Positions 53,585 to 62,315 of a stretch of 64,000 nucleotides of DNA are shown here, piece after piece; the first letter of the stretch is position 1; each line of letters starts with the position of its first letter. Below the pieces are notes generated by a model. That model was not told the origin of the DNA and did no database searches. It saw only the letters and a program-made list of their open reading frames with translations. The stretch comes from Bradyrhizobium cenepequi (GTDB lineage Bacteria > Pseudomonadota > Alphaproteobacteria > Rhizobiales > Xanthobacteraceae), in contig NZ_JAGKJI010000005.1 of NCBI RefSeq assembly GCF_020329485.1, positions 1 to 64,000 of the forward strand, read 5' to 3'. The position numbers were made by a program, and so were the translations under genes.

Positions 53585-53873
53585 CTGTCCTACGGTGGCC
53601 TCACATTAACGGGCGATTTCAGGACGTCTGCACCGGGGGCCTATGTCCCGCGCGCATCCCACTCGGAGGCCGCTGCTCATCGGGGCAGTCGCGATTCTGG
53701 AGCCCGATCCGACGCGATGGTCTCCCATCTCCGTAAGATGGTTCTATTGAGCTCCGGTCCCGCGTGAACTGCAACAAGACTGTGTCGCTCGTCCCCGCTG
53801 TTAACGTTGTTCACAGGCGCGCGTGCGCCGCACGCGCAATTGCGCGCTCGCGCAACGTTCGAATGAGGTTGAT
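53585..53873. other. Intergenic region without recognised features
   Basis: Downstream of both flanking genes (convergent). No reading frame with coding character was seen; a GC-alternating stretch near 53818-53850 (GCGCGCGTGCGCC type) is the only odd composition. Confidence 0.4.
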
Positions 53874-54284
53874 TCAGCCCGCGGGCGTCCAGGGCTGATA
53901 GTCGCCAGTCGCCTTGGGCCGGCGGCCGCTCGCCAGCGTCGAGCCGGATGGACGATACGCCGCCGGCGTGCCCGTCATGTTCGGCACATGCGGTTTTTCC
54001 CATTCGCGCGGCGTGTACTTCTCTTCGGTCGGCGGCATGTCGACGACGTGATGCAGCCAGCCGTGCCAGGACGGCGGCACGCGCGAGGCTTCGGCATAGC
54101 CGTTATAGATCACCCACCGGCGCTCGAAATGCAGGACCGGATCGATCTTGCCGCCGCGGGTGCGATAGTAGCGATTGCCCTGCTCGTCCGTGCCGACCAG
54201 TTCTCCGAACCGCCAGGTCCAGAGCTGCGTGCCAAAGGTCTGGCCGTTCCACCACGTGAAGAATTTGAGCAGGAATTGTTTCAT
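53874..54284 (-). CDS. NADH:ubiquinone oxidoreductase subunit NDUFA12 (B17.2) family
   Basis: A 136-residue homologue of the accessory subunit of respiratory complex I shared by mitochondria and alphaproteobacteria. Family blocks: FFTWWNGQTFGTQLWTWRFG, VGTDEQGNRYYRTRGGK, RRWVIYNGYAEASRVPPSWHGWLHH, and TPREWEKPHVPNMTGT. The tail is Pro/Gly-rich. It attaches on the matrix (cytoplasmic) side of complex I. The gene stands alone, away from the nuo operon, which is usual for this subunit in alphaproteobacteria. Confidence 0.95.
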   Translation of the reverse strand: MKQFLLKFFTWWNGQTFGTQLWTWRFGELVGTDEQGNRYYRTRGGKIDPVLHFERRWVIYNGYAEASRVPPSWHGWLHHVVDMPPTEEKYTPREWEKPHVPNMTGTPAAYRPSGSTLASGRRPKATGDYQPWTPAG

Positions 54285-54549
54285 GGAGCGCCGGCCGGTT
54301 CGGGATTGTTAGGCTCTGATGCCATTGGCGGGGCGAATTGTCCAGATTGCCGCACGTGTTGTGATCGCGAGCGGACAACACGGCATGTTGTTGGCGGCCA
54401 ATTGTCGCGCAATTCAGCGTAATCCGTTCATCCGCCATACAGTTCCTGTCTGACAGGTTGAAGCCCCGCGCATCAAAGTAGCGCAAGGCGGGGGAACCCC
54501 TGCCCCCGGAAGGGGTTGGGCCATATCCCGCAGATGTGGAGTCCCAACG

Positions 54550-55203
54550 ATGATCAATCTCAAGGTTTTAAGCACCGTCGCGGCGCTCGCGCTGGCGGTG
54601 CCGCTCGTAGTGCCTAGCGAAGGTTTTGCCCAGGGTACCAAGTTCTCGGCCGGGCGAGGCGGCGGAGGCGGCGGGGCAGCCATTGGCGGCGGCGGTGGTG
54701 GATTCCGCGGCGGCGGAGCAGCCATTGGAGGTGGCGGCGGTGGATTCCGAGGCGGCGGCTTCGCCGGTGGTGGCGGCGGCTACCGGGGCGGCGGCTTTGC
54801 CGGTGGCGGTGCCGGCCTTGGCACCAAGTTCGGTGGCGCTCCGGCCTACCGCGGCGGTGCGATCGCCAATCCTAATTGGGCCGGCCGGCCCGGCTGGAGT
54901 GGTGGATATCGGCCCGGTTGGCGCGGCGGCTACCGTCACCACCGCTACGGATGGGGACCCGGCTTTGCCGCAGGAGCCCTGGTCGGCGGCGCACTCGCTT
55001 CGAGCGCCTATTACGGCTCCGACTACTATGGCTATGGGTACGGGACGGGCTACTACGACGACGGATATTACGACGACAGCGCGGCGGTGGCGGCAGCGCC
55101 TGGCGGCGGTGACATCGCCTACTGTCAGCAGCGCTACAAGTCCTACGATCCGGCGTCCGGCACCTATCTCGGTTATGACGGTCAGCGTCACCCCTGCCCC
55201 TGA
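54550..55203 (+). CDS. BA14K family protein with Gly-rich middle, exported
   Basis: A 217-residue protein: signal peptide ending GFAQ (about residue 28), a Gly/Phe/Arg-rich repeat region (residues 33-90, GGGGGFRGGG units), a hydrophobic GFAAGALVGGALASSAYYG segment near residue 140 followed by a Tyr/Gly-rich stretch, and a C-terminal BA14K motif with DIAYCQQRYKSYDPASGTYL ending in RHPCP (the two cysteines are conserved). BA14K was first described as a Brucella immunoreactive, lectin-like protein; the function here is unknown. Terminator at 55225. Confidence 0.9.
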   Translation: MINLKVLSTVAALALAVPLVVPSEGFAQGTKFSAGRGGGGGGAAIGGGGGGFRGGGAAIGGGGGGFRGGGFAGGGGGYRGGGFAGGGAGLGTKFGGAPAYRGGAIANPNWAGRPGWSGGYRPGWRGGYRHHRYGWGPGFAAGALVGGALASSAYYGSDYYGYGYGTGYYDDGYYDDSAAVAAAPGGGDIAYCQQRYKSYDPASGTYLGYDGQRHPCP

Positions 55204-55224
55204 TCGATTGATTCCTCTCGCGTG

Positions 55225-55252
55225 AAAAAGGGCGGCGGAAGCCGCCCTTTTT
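55225..55252 (+). terminator. Rho-independent terminator between BA14K and EamA genes
   Basis: AAAAAGGGCGGC-GGAA-GCCGCCCTTTTT: a perfect GC stem with A- and T-runs on either side, so it can serve both convergent genes. Confidence 0.9.
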
Positions 55253-55276
55253 GTTTAGAGGTCGCCTGCAGCATTG

Positions 55277-56173
55277 CTATGACCGCGTCGCAAGCACGAC
55301 GGCGGCGAGCGTGAAGATCAGCGCCGCGATCTGCGTCGGCCCGAGCGGCTCGCCCAGCGCGATTGCGGACGCCACTACGCCGATCACAGGCACTGCCATG
55401 GTGCCGATTGCCGCGATCGACGCCGGCAATCGCCTGAGCGCGGCGAACCAGCTCACATAGGCGATGCAGAACTGGATCACGATTGAATAGGCCAGAAGCC
55501 ACCAGCCGAGCGTCGTCACCCGATCGAGATGCGATGATTCGATCGCAAGACCGATTACAGCAACCGGCAGGCAGCCGAGCCCGATCTGCCAGGCCGCCGC
55601 CGGGATCGGCTCCATCTTGAGCGGCAGCTTTTTGGCGAGAACGGTGCCGAGCGCAAAACCGAAGGAGCCTGCGATCGCCATGATGATCCCCGGCAACTTT
55701 TCGCGGCTTGCGGAAAGCCCGTCACCGCCCATGATGGCGGCGAGCCCGGCAAACGCCATCACCAGCGCGATCGTGCGCAGCAGCGTCGGCCGTTCGCCGA
55801 GCACGGGCCAGGCCAGCATCGAGGCCCAGACCGGCATCGTGTAGGCGATCAGCGCGGCTTCGCTGGCCGGCAGCCAGAGCAGCGCCAGCCCCATCAGCAC
55901 CATCCAGCCGGTGACGTTCAGCAGCGCCGCCAGCGTCAAGCGCAGCCACATCGCGCGCCCGACGAGCAGGCTCTGGCCGCGAACGAGCGCGAGCAGGGCC
56001 AGCAGCGCCGCGCCGACCACACCGGTCGAGCCGCGCAGCGTCAGCGGCGGCAGCTCGCTCAGGAGGTACTTTGTCACCGGCCAGTTGAAGCCCCAGCCCA
56101 CCGAGGTAACGGCAAGGAACAGGAAGCCCGCAGGCGCGAGTCGGCCGCGCGCGGTCGGTTTTGATTCTGTCAT
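55277..56173 (-). CDS. EamA/DMT superfamily transporter
   Basis: A 298-residue drug/metabolite-superfamily exporter with ten hydrophobic segments in two EamA repeats; the first begins FLFLAVTSVGWGFNWPVTKYLLSE, and the junction is near residue 140. Typical signatures: NVTGWMVLMGLALLWLPASEAALIAYTMPVWASMLAWPVLGERPT and the second-repeat equivalent IGTMAVPVIGVVASAIALGEPLG. The substrate is not assignable; amino acids or metabolites are usual. Convergent with the BA14K gene. Confidence 0.9.
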   Translation of the reverse strand: MTESKPTARGRLAPAGFLFLAVTSVGWGFNWPVTKYLLSELPPLTLRGSTGVVGAALLALLALVRGQSLLVGRAMWLRLTLAALLNVTGWMVLMGLALLWLPASEAALIAYTMPVWASMLAWPVLGERPTLLRTIALVMAFAGLAAIMGGDGLSASREKLPGIIMAIAGSFGFALGTVLAKKLPLKMEPIPAAAWQIGLGCLPVAVIGLAIESSHLDRVTTLGWWLLAYSIVIQFCIAYVSWFAALRRLPASIAAIGTMAVPVIGVVASAIALGEPLGPTQIAALIFTLAAVVLATRS

Positions 56174-56974
56174 GAAGCCCGGCAGGGAATGGAATCGGCG
56201 ACCACCATGCCCTCAATTTGGGCTGCCGACTATGTGGCCGCCAGCATGCCTGCCCGTAGCTTCTCCGTAAGCCCACGTGAGTCTTTCGAATTCAATCCGA
56301 AAGACGCCAAAAATACCTGCCCTGTGAAAAGCGGGCGAAGCGTTGTTCCACAGCCTTGATGAGATTTTTTTCTCTTGGGAATCCCTGAGGACTCACTGAT
56401 ACTTGGCGGCATCACAGGCGCGGCATGGCCCCTGTTTTCCTCCCTTTTCCACCATATTTAGTATTTGATTCAGGAACTCGTACTAGTCCTTGACGGGCGT
56501 CACGGACTTGGCCTAGCTTTCCTCCTGTTCGGCGCGAGTGTGTTTCGGGTCCCCGCCGGTCGCTCCCAAAAGGGTCCAGAACGACCACTCCGTCAGCCGA
56601 ACAGGCTGCGGGTGAAGGGCTTTGCTGCCCGCGATTTCGGAAATTCCTCGTCGAATTTCCCGGGCATTTTGGGACGCCAACAACGGGCCGGAAAAGGCTC
56701 ATTGGTGATCTGTCGCGTTACAAGTTTTGGGGCGTTGAACGCATGACCCGAACGGTCCGCCTGGGCCGGTCAGGGACATGCCGCCGCCGGGATCGGTGTC
56801 AGCCGATGACCTGCGGTCGAGAGAAACAGGCCGGTCCACCGGCTGAGCTTGCGGGGCTCTGGCTCCCTACCCTTCGGGCGGAAGGTTGGGACCAGGGGCT
56901 CGCTCTAGGAATAACATTTCCGGACCACCCTCGCGCCAATGCAGGGAGGCCGGGCAGAAGACGGGGCACGACGC
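56174..56974. other. Long intergenic region upstream of nrdJ
   Basis: About 800 bp without a convincing gene. It contains a small hairpin at 56281-56305 (GTCTTTCG/CGAAAGAC), the candidate NrdR boxes at 56449-56495, and then about 480 bp of probable nrdJ leader, GC-rich and able to fold, for example CCGGTCCACCGG at 56831-56842 and a stem between 56860 and 56894. The folded part could be an uncharacterised leader RNA. I could not match it to a known riboswitch, tmRNA or 6S RNA. Confidence 0.45.
56449..56495 (+). promoter_or_regulatory. Tandem NrdR-like boxes, 31-bp period
   Basis: Cores CCATATTTAG (56452-56461) and CTAGTCCTTG (56483-56492) each keep most half-site positions of the NrdR-box pattern (C-w-A ... 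T-w-G). Their starts are exactly 31 bp apart, the three-turn spacing established for NrdR operators of ribonucleotide reductase genes. The second box matches only in its half-sites, so the call is tentative. Confidence 0.45.
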
Positions 56975-59900
56975 ATGATTATCGAACGCCGCAACACCAC
57001 GGCCGGACAATCTCCCTACGCCGGGATCAATTTCAGGCTGACCACGTCTGAGATCCGCAATCCCGATGGCTCCATCGTATTCCGGGCCGAGAATGTCGAA
57101 GTGCCCGAGTTCTGGTCGCAGGTCGCCTCCGACGTGCTTGCGCAGAAATATTTCCGCAAAGCGGGTGTCGCCGCGCGTCTGAAGAAGGTCGAGGAAGAGA
57201 CCGTCCCGTCCTGGCTGTGGCGCTCGGTGCCCGACACCGAGGCGCTGGCGCTGTTGCCTGAGAACGAGCGCATTGTCGGCGAGACCTCGGCCAGGCAGGT
57301 GTTCGATCGCCTCGCCGGCTGCTGGACCTATTGGGGCTGGAAGGGCGGCTACTTCTCCTCCGATGAAGATGCCCAGGCCTTCTTCGACGAGATCCGCTAC
57401 CAGCTGGCAAAACAGATGGTGGCGCCGAACTCGCCGCAATGGTTCAACACCGGCCTGCACTGGGCCTACGGCATCGATGGCCCCGGCCAGGGCCACTATT
57501 ACGTCGACCACAAGACCGGCAAGCTCACCAAGTCCAAATCGGCTTACGAGCATCCGCAGCCGCACGCCTGCTTCATCCAGGGCATCGAGGACGATCTCGT
57601 CAACGACGGCGGCATCATGGATCTCTGGGTGCGCGAGGCGCGCCTGTTCAAGTACGGCTCCGGCACCGGCTCGAACTTCTCGCGCCTGCGCGGCGAAGGC
57701 GAACGGCTCTCCGGCGGCGGCCGCTCGTCGGGCCTGATGAGCTTCCTCAAGATCGGCGACCGCGCCGCCGGCGCGATCAAGTCCGGCGGCACCACCCGCC
57801 GCGCGGCCAAGATGGTCGTGGTCGACATCGATCACCCCGACATCGAGACCTATATCGACTGGAAGGTCAAGGAGGAGCAGAAGGTCGCCGCCCTCGTCAC
57901 AGGCTCCAAGATCAACCAGAAGCACCTCAAGGCCGTGCTGAAGGCCTGCGTCAACTGCGAGGGCTCGGGCGACGACTGCTTCGATCCCGAGAAGAACCCA
58001 GCCCTGCGCCGCGAGATCAAGCTCGCGCGCCGCGCCATGGTGCCTGATAACTACATCAAGCGGGTGATCCAGTTCGCGAGGCAAGGCTACAAGGACATCC
58101 AGTTCGACATCTACGACACCGACTGGGATTCGGAAGCCTATCTCACCGTCTCCGGCCAGAACTCCAACAACTCGGTCTCGCTGAAGGACGACTTCCTGCG
58201 CGCCGTCGAGACCGACGGCGACTGGAACCTGATCGCCCGCACCAACAAGAAGGTGACGAAGACGCTGAAGGCGCGCGATCTCTGGGAGAAGATCGGCTAT
58301 GCCGCCTGGGCCAGCGCCGATCCGGGCCTGCACTTCAACACCACGATGAACGACTGGCACACCTGCAAGGCGTCCGGCGACATCCGCGCGTCGAATCCAT
58401 GCTCGGAATACATGTTCCTGGACGACACGGCATGCAATCTCGCCTCAGCCAACCTGCTGACGTTCTACACCCCCTCCCAACCCTCCCCCGCAGGCGGGGG
58501 AGGGTTGGGTGGGGGCCGCTTCGACGTCGAGTCCTACGAGCATCTGTGCCGGCTCTGGACCATCGTGCTCGAGATTTCCGTGCTGATGGCGCAATTCCCG
58601 TCGAAGGCGATCGCGGAGCTCTCCTACGAATTCCGTACCCTCGGCCTCGGCTTCGCCAATATCGGCGGCCTCCTGATGACCATGGGCCTGCCCTATGACA
58701 GCAAGGAAGGCCGCGCGCTCTGCGGCGCGCTGACCGCCGTGATGACCGGCATCGCCTACAAGACCTCAGCCGAGATGACGGCCGAGCTCGGCACCTTCCC
58801 CGGCTACAAGAAGAACGCCGCCCATATGCTGCGGGTGATCCGCAATCACCGCCGCGCCGCCCACGGCAACGCGTCCGGCTATGAGGCGCTCGCGGTCAAC
58901 CCGGTGCCGCTCGACCACGCCTCCTGCCCGCAAGCCGACATCGTCACGCATGCGGTCAGGGCCTGGGACGATGCGCTCGCACTCGGCGAGCAGCATGGCT
59001 ATCGCAACGCCCAGACCACCGTGGTGGCACCGACCGGCACCATCGGCCTCGTGATGGATTGCGACACCACCGGCATCGAGCCCGACTTCGCGCTGGTGAA
59101 GTTCAAGAAGCTTGCCGGCGGCGGCTATTGGAAGATCATCAACCAGGCGGTGCCGGCGGCATTGCGTGTGCTCGGCTATCGGGAGAGCGAGATCGCGGAG
59201 ATCGAGGCCTATGCCGTCGGCCACGGCTCGCTGTCCAACGCGCCCGGTATCAACACCTCGACGCTGAAGGCAAAGGGCTTCACGGATGAAGCCATTGCAA
59301 AAGTGGAAAAGGCGCTGCCGACCGCCTTCGATATCAAGTTCGCCTTCAACAAGTGGACCTTCGGTGAGGACTTCATCCGCGACCAACTCGGTATCGGCGC
59401 GGAAGCGATCGCCGCCCCCGGCTTCGACCTGCTCTCGGCGATCGGCTTCTCCAAGCGCGAGATCGAGGCCGCCAACGTGCACATCTGCGGCGCGATGACG
59501 GTGGAAGGCGCGCCGCATCTTAGGCCTGAGCACTATCCGGTGTTCGACTGCGCCAATCCCTGCGGCAAGATCGGCAAGCGCTATCTCTCGGTCGAGAGCC
59601 ACATCCGCATGATGGCGGCCGCCCAGCCGTTCATCTCGGGCGCGATCTCCAAGACCATCAACATGCCGAACGACGCCACAGTCGAGGACTGCAAGTCCGC
59701 CTACCTCCTCTCCTGGAAGCTGGCGCTGAAGGCCAACGCGCTCTACCGTGACGGCTCGAAACTGTCGCAGCCGCTCAACTCGCAGCTCATCTCTGATGAT
59801 GAGGACGAGGACGATGCGGTGGAAGCGCTCTACGAGAAGCCGGCCGCCGCGCGTGCCGCGCAGGTGTCCGAGAAGATCGTCGAGAAGCTGGTCGAGCGCA

Positions 59901-60769
59901 TCGTCGTGATGCGCGAGCGCGAGAAGATGCCGGACCGCCGCAAGGGCTACACCCAGAAGGCGGTGGTCGGCGGCCACAAGGTCTATCTGCGCACCGGCGA
60001 ATATGACGACGGCCGCCTCGGCGAGATCTTCATCGACATGCACAAGGAAGGCGCGGCGCTCCGCTCCTTCATCAACAACTTCGCGATCGCGGTCTCGCTC
60101 GGCCTGCAATACGGCGTGCCGCTGGATGAATATGTCGACGCCTTCACCTTCACCCGCTTCGAGCCGGCGGGCCCGGTGCAGGGCAACGACTCCATCAAGT
60201 ATGCGACCTCGATCCTCGACTATGTCTTCCGCGAGCTCGCGGTGAGCTATCTCGCCCGCTTCGACCTCGCCCATGTCGATCCCAACGAGAGCGGCTTCGA
60301 CGCGCTCGGCAAGGGCGTCGAGGAAGGCAAGGACCCGGAGGGACCGCAGCACCAGGCAACGAAGTACCTGTCACGCGGCCTCACCCGCTCGCGCACCGAC
60401 AACCTCGTCGTCATGCGCGGCGGCTCGACCGCGGTCAGCCAGACCGCCGACAACGCCCCCGCCGGCGGCAACCGCGTCACCGCCCTCTCCTCGCAAGGCG
60501 CCACGTCGCGCATCTCCGACACGCTCGAAGGCGCGGTCGCGCTGAAGCAGGAGACGGAGCACGATCTCTCGCCAGCGGAGAAAGTGGGGCATTGGAGCAA
60601 AGCCGGCACCGCCGCAGCGGTTGCCCCAACCAAGGCCGAGCGCCGCGCGGAAGCGAAGGCCAAGGGCTACGAGGGCGAGATGTGCTCGGAGTGCGGCAAC
60701 TTCACGCTGGTGCGGAATGGCACCTGCATGAAGTGCGATACGTGCGGCAGCACGACGGGGTGTTCGTGA
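56975..60769 (+). CDS. nrdJ: Class II (adenosylcobalamin-dependent) ribonucleoside-diphosphate reductase
   Basis: Reduces ribonucleotides to deoxyribonucleotides using B12 to make the thiyl radical; it needs no oxygen. The 1264-residue protein begins [20 protein letters not shown]. Active-site residues visible: C199 (HACFIQ), N474-C476-E478 (NPCSE) and C487 (TACNLAS). A barrel follows, then [38 protein letters not shown] and a C-terminal zinc ribbon and tail ([20 protein letters not shown] ending GCS) that recycles the active-site disulfide. Residues 499-514 are encoded by a palindromic repeat. ATG 56975 fits family N-termini; ATG 56939 is an alternative. No nrdI, nrdF or thioredoxin gene is adjacent. 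Confidence 0.96.
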   Translation: MIIERRNTTAGQSPYAGINFRLTTSEIRNPDGSIVFRAENVEVPEFWSQVASDVLAQKYFRKAGVAARLKKVEEETVPSWLWRSVPDTEALALLPENERIVGETSARQVFDRLAGCWTYWGWKGGYFSSDEDAQAFFDEIRYQLAKQMVAPNSPQWFNTGLHWAYGIDGPGQGHYYVDHKTGKLTKSKSAYEHPQPHACFIQGIEDDLVNDGGIMDLWVREARLFKYGSGTGSNFSRLRGEGERLSGGGRSSGLMSFLKIGDRAAGAIKSGGTTRRAAKMVVVDIDHPDIETYIDWKVKEEQKVAALVTGSKINQKHLKAVLKACVNCEGSGDDCFDPEKNPALRREIKLARRAMVPDNYIKRVIQFARQGYKDIQFDIYDTDWDSEAYLTVSGQNSNNSVSLKDDFLRAVETDGDWNLIARTNKKVTKTLKARDLWEKIGYAAWASADPGLHFNTTMNDWHTCKASGDIRASNPCSEYMFLDDTACNLASANLLTFYTPSQPSPAGGGGLGGGRFDVESYEHLCRLWTIVLEISVLMAQFPSKAIAELSYEFRTLGLGFANIGGLLMTMGLPYDSKEGRALCGALTAVMTGIAYKTSAEMTAELGTFPGYKKNAAHMLRVIRNHRRAAHGNASGYEALAVNPVPLDHASCPQADIVTHAVRAWDDALALGEQHGYRNAQTTVVAPTGTIGLVMDCDTTGIEPDFALVKFKKLAGGGYWKIINQAVPAALRVLGYRESEIAEIEAYAVGHGSLSNAPGINTSTLKAKGFTDEAIAKVEKALPTAFDIKFAFNKWTFGEDFIRDQLGIGAEAIAAPGFDLLSAIGFSKREIEAANVHICGAMTVEGAPHLRPEHYPVFDCANPCGKIGKRYLSVESHIRMMAAAQPFISGAISKTINMPNDATVEDCKSAYLLSWKLALKANALYRDGSKLSQPLNSQLISDDEDEDDAVEALYEKPAAARAAQVSEKIVEKLVERIVVMREREKMPDRRKGYTQKAVVGGHKVYLRTGEYDDGRLGEIFIDMHKEGAALRSFINNFAIAVSLGLQYGVPLDEYVDAFTFTRFEPAGPVQGNDSIKYATSILDYVFRELAVSYLARFDLAHVDPNESGFDALGKGVEEGKDPEGPQHQATKYLSRGLTRSRTDNLVVMRGGSTAVSQTADNAPAGGNRVTALSSQGATSRISDTLEGAVALKQETEHDLSPAEKVGHWSKAGTAAAVAPTKAERRAEAKAKGYEGEMCSECGNFTLVRNGTCMKCDTCGSTTGCS
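58470..58515. repeat. Palindromic repeat read in frame inside nrdJ
   Basis: 22-bp arms (58470-58491 and 58494-58515, one mismatch, 2-nt loop) made of CCCCCTCCCAACCC-type sequence and its complement. The reading frame passes through it and yields [16 protein letters not shown], a low-complexity linker 12 residues after C487. This looks like a repeat of the intergenic palindrome kind captured within a conserved gene. Confidence 0.85.
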
Positions 60770-60806
60770 GGAGCGTGAATGAGCCCAAAACGAGCATGAT
60801 CTTCAT

Positions 60807-60832
60807 GAGGGGCACCCGAAAGGCTGCCCCTC
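60807..60832 (+). terminator. Hairpin after nrdJ
   Basis: GAGGGGCA and TGCCCCTC pair around a 10-nt loop 38 bp after the nrdJ stop codon. No T-run follows; the role as terminator is probable but weak. Confidence 0.45.
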
Positions 60833-60999
60833 CGAGTTCGGCCGCTAATTGATATTGCAACGGTCATCCACGATCCGCGATCCAATAATTCGAAAATCTA
60901 TACTTGGCAGCCGAGCCGCCACGACTCAAAGCAGCCAGATCAATTCGTGTGACAGGTAACCAGCACTCTCGCACAAGTAAGATATTGGAAGGACCCGCG

Positions 61000-62076
61000 G
61001 TGTCACAAGATGCGCAGTCATGGCTTGAAGACGCGCTTCCCCGGCACGGAAGATTGACGCCCGCCGTCGTGGGATTGCTTCAAAATATCCTAAGCAGAAG
61101 CGCCATAGAATACCTAAGCATCGCGGGTCGGACCAAAGATCTTGCGTCCGCGGAGGAGAAAATTAAGCGCAAGAAGTATACGCATCCGTCCATTCAGCTC
61201 ACGGACTTGTCTGGCGTTCGAGTCATCACCTTCTTGGAAACCCAAGTCAAAGCAATTAGCGATCTAATACGGACAACCTTCGACGTAGACGAGAAGAACA
61301 GCCTCGACCGAGCTTCCGATCTAGGAGACGATCGGATGGGATATCGCTCTACGCACTTTGTATGCTCTCTCGGGCAGAGCCGGAGAGGATTGCTGGAGTA
61401 CGAAGCGTTAAGCGACCTAACATTCGAAATTCAGGTCAGGACTGTATTGCAGCATGCCTGGGCCGAACTTGCCCATGATCGGTCGTTCAAATTAGGAACA
61501 GGACTGCCAGCTAAGATTCAGCGGAAACTAAATCTATATTCTGGAATGCTAGAAATCGTCGATGGCGCATTCGACGAAATTGCGCGTGAAGTAGATGCTT
61601 ATAAATCAGAAATCGCCTCGAAAACCGCAAGTCAGCTTTCAGATACAGAGCTCAACTCTCTAACTTTGCGGCCGTATCTTGAGCGACTCGCGGAGGAGCA
61701 CGATCTAAAGATAAGTTTCACAGAAATCCCTGATGATATTCTAAGTGAGTTCAAGGCATTCGGATTGAACAAAATTGCCGATCTGAAAAGGATCGCAGAC
61801 AAAGCTCTTCTGGAAGAAATCGGTGAGCACATAACCGGAGACGAGAACGCTATTGGATTTATTCGGACATTGATGATGTATCATGACATCGACCGGTATT
61901 TCACGGTCTGGAAGGGATGGACAGGTCTGGATCAGCCGACTGCAAGCCTGCTAGCTAAAAGATACGGCCGAAAGAAATTCAGAGATTTAATGAATAAGAA
62001 CGAAATTTGGATCGAAGGTGAAGACGACCCAGACTTTCCTCGGGACAATCTAGATGAGGACGCTCCCTTCGGGTGA
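61000..62076 (+). CDS. RelA/SpoT-domain nucleotidyltransferase (small alarmone synthetase-like), foreign composition
   Basis: A 358-residue cytoplasmic protein. Residues about 40-165 carry the synthetase fold: RTKDLASAEEKIKRKKY (substrate-binding basic segment), TDLSGVRVITF at 68-78, DDRMGYRSTHFV near 110-121, and FEIQVRTVLQHAWAELAHD at 142-160 with the conserved Glu and His. There is no HD hydrolase, TGS or ACT domain. Residues 190-358 are an unidentified helical, acidic C-terminal region. GTG 61000 is chosen because GGAAGG lies six bases before it. The gene is visibly AT-richer (ATA, CTA and AAA codons) than its neighbours, so recent acquisition is likely. It may make ppGpp-type alarmones or pyrophosphorylate another target, as toxSAS enzymes do. 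Confidence 0.85.
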   Translation: MSQDAQSWLEDALPRHGRLTPAVVGLLQNILSRSAIEYLSIAGRTKDLASAEEKIKRKKYTHPSIQLTDLSGVRVITFLETQVKAISDLIRTTFDVDEKNSLDRASDLGDDRMGYRSTHFVCSLGQSRRGLLEYEALSDLTFEIQVRTVLQHAWAELAHDRSFKLGTGLPAKIQRKLNLYSGMLEIVDGAFDEIAREVDAYKSEIASKTASQLSDTELNSLTLRPYLERLAEEHDLKISFTEIPDDILSEFKAFGLNKIADLKRIADKALLEEIGEHITGDENAIGFIRTLMMYHDIDRYFTVWKGWTGLDQPTASLLAKRYGRKKFRDLMNKNEIWIEGEDDPDFPRDNLDEDAPFG

Positions 62077-62100
62077 TGCAAATCAACCTTGGCCGCAGCA

Positions 62101-62184
62101 CGTAGGATGGGTGGAGCGAAGCGATACCCATCAACTGCGATCCGCGAAGATGATGGGTTTCGCAAGCGCTCAACCCATCCTACG
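62101..62184. repeat. Palindromic intergenic repeat, family A copy 2
   Basis: Outer arms CGTAGGATGGGTGGAGC and GCTCAACCCATCCTACG, matching the copy at 3125-3213. It begins 24 bp after the alarmone-synthetase-like gene, marking the right side of that AT-richer segment. Confidence 0.85.
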
Positions 62185-62315
62185 GGCTCCGAATCCACTC
62201 TTCGACGTCGCGCACTGACTGGATGCCTAAACGTCCAACTAATTTCTCGCCAGCCGAAGATCCGGACAGCCATCCAGTTGACCGCCGCGCTCTTTCATCC
62301 GAATCTGCAACTCTG

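Noticed and set aside
56801..56814. AGCCGATGACCTGC, resembling part of a cobalamin riboswitch B12 box
   Set aside because: The other conserved blocks of that riboswitch are missing, and a B12-dependent enzyme would not be expected to be repressed by B12. Kept only as a note in the leader finding.
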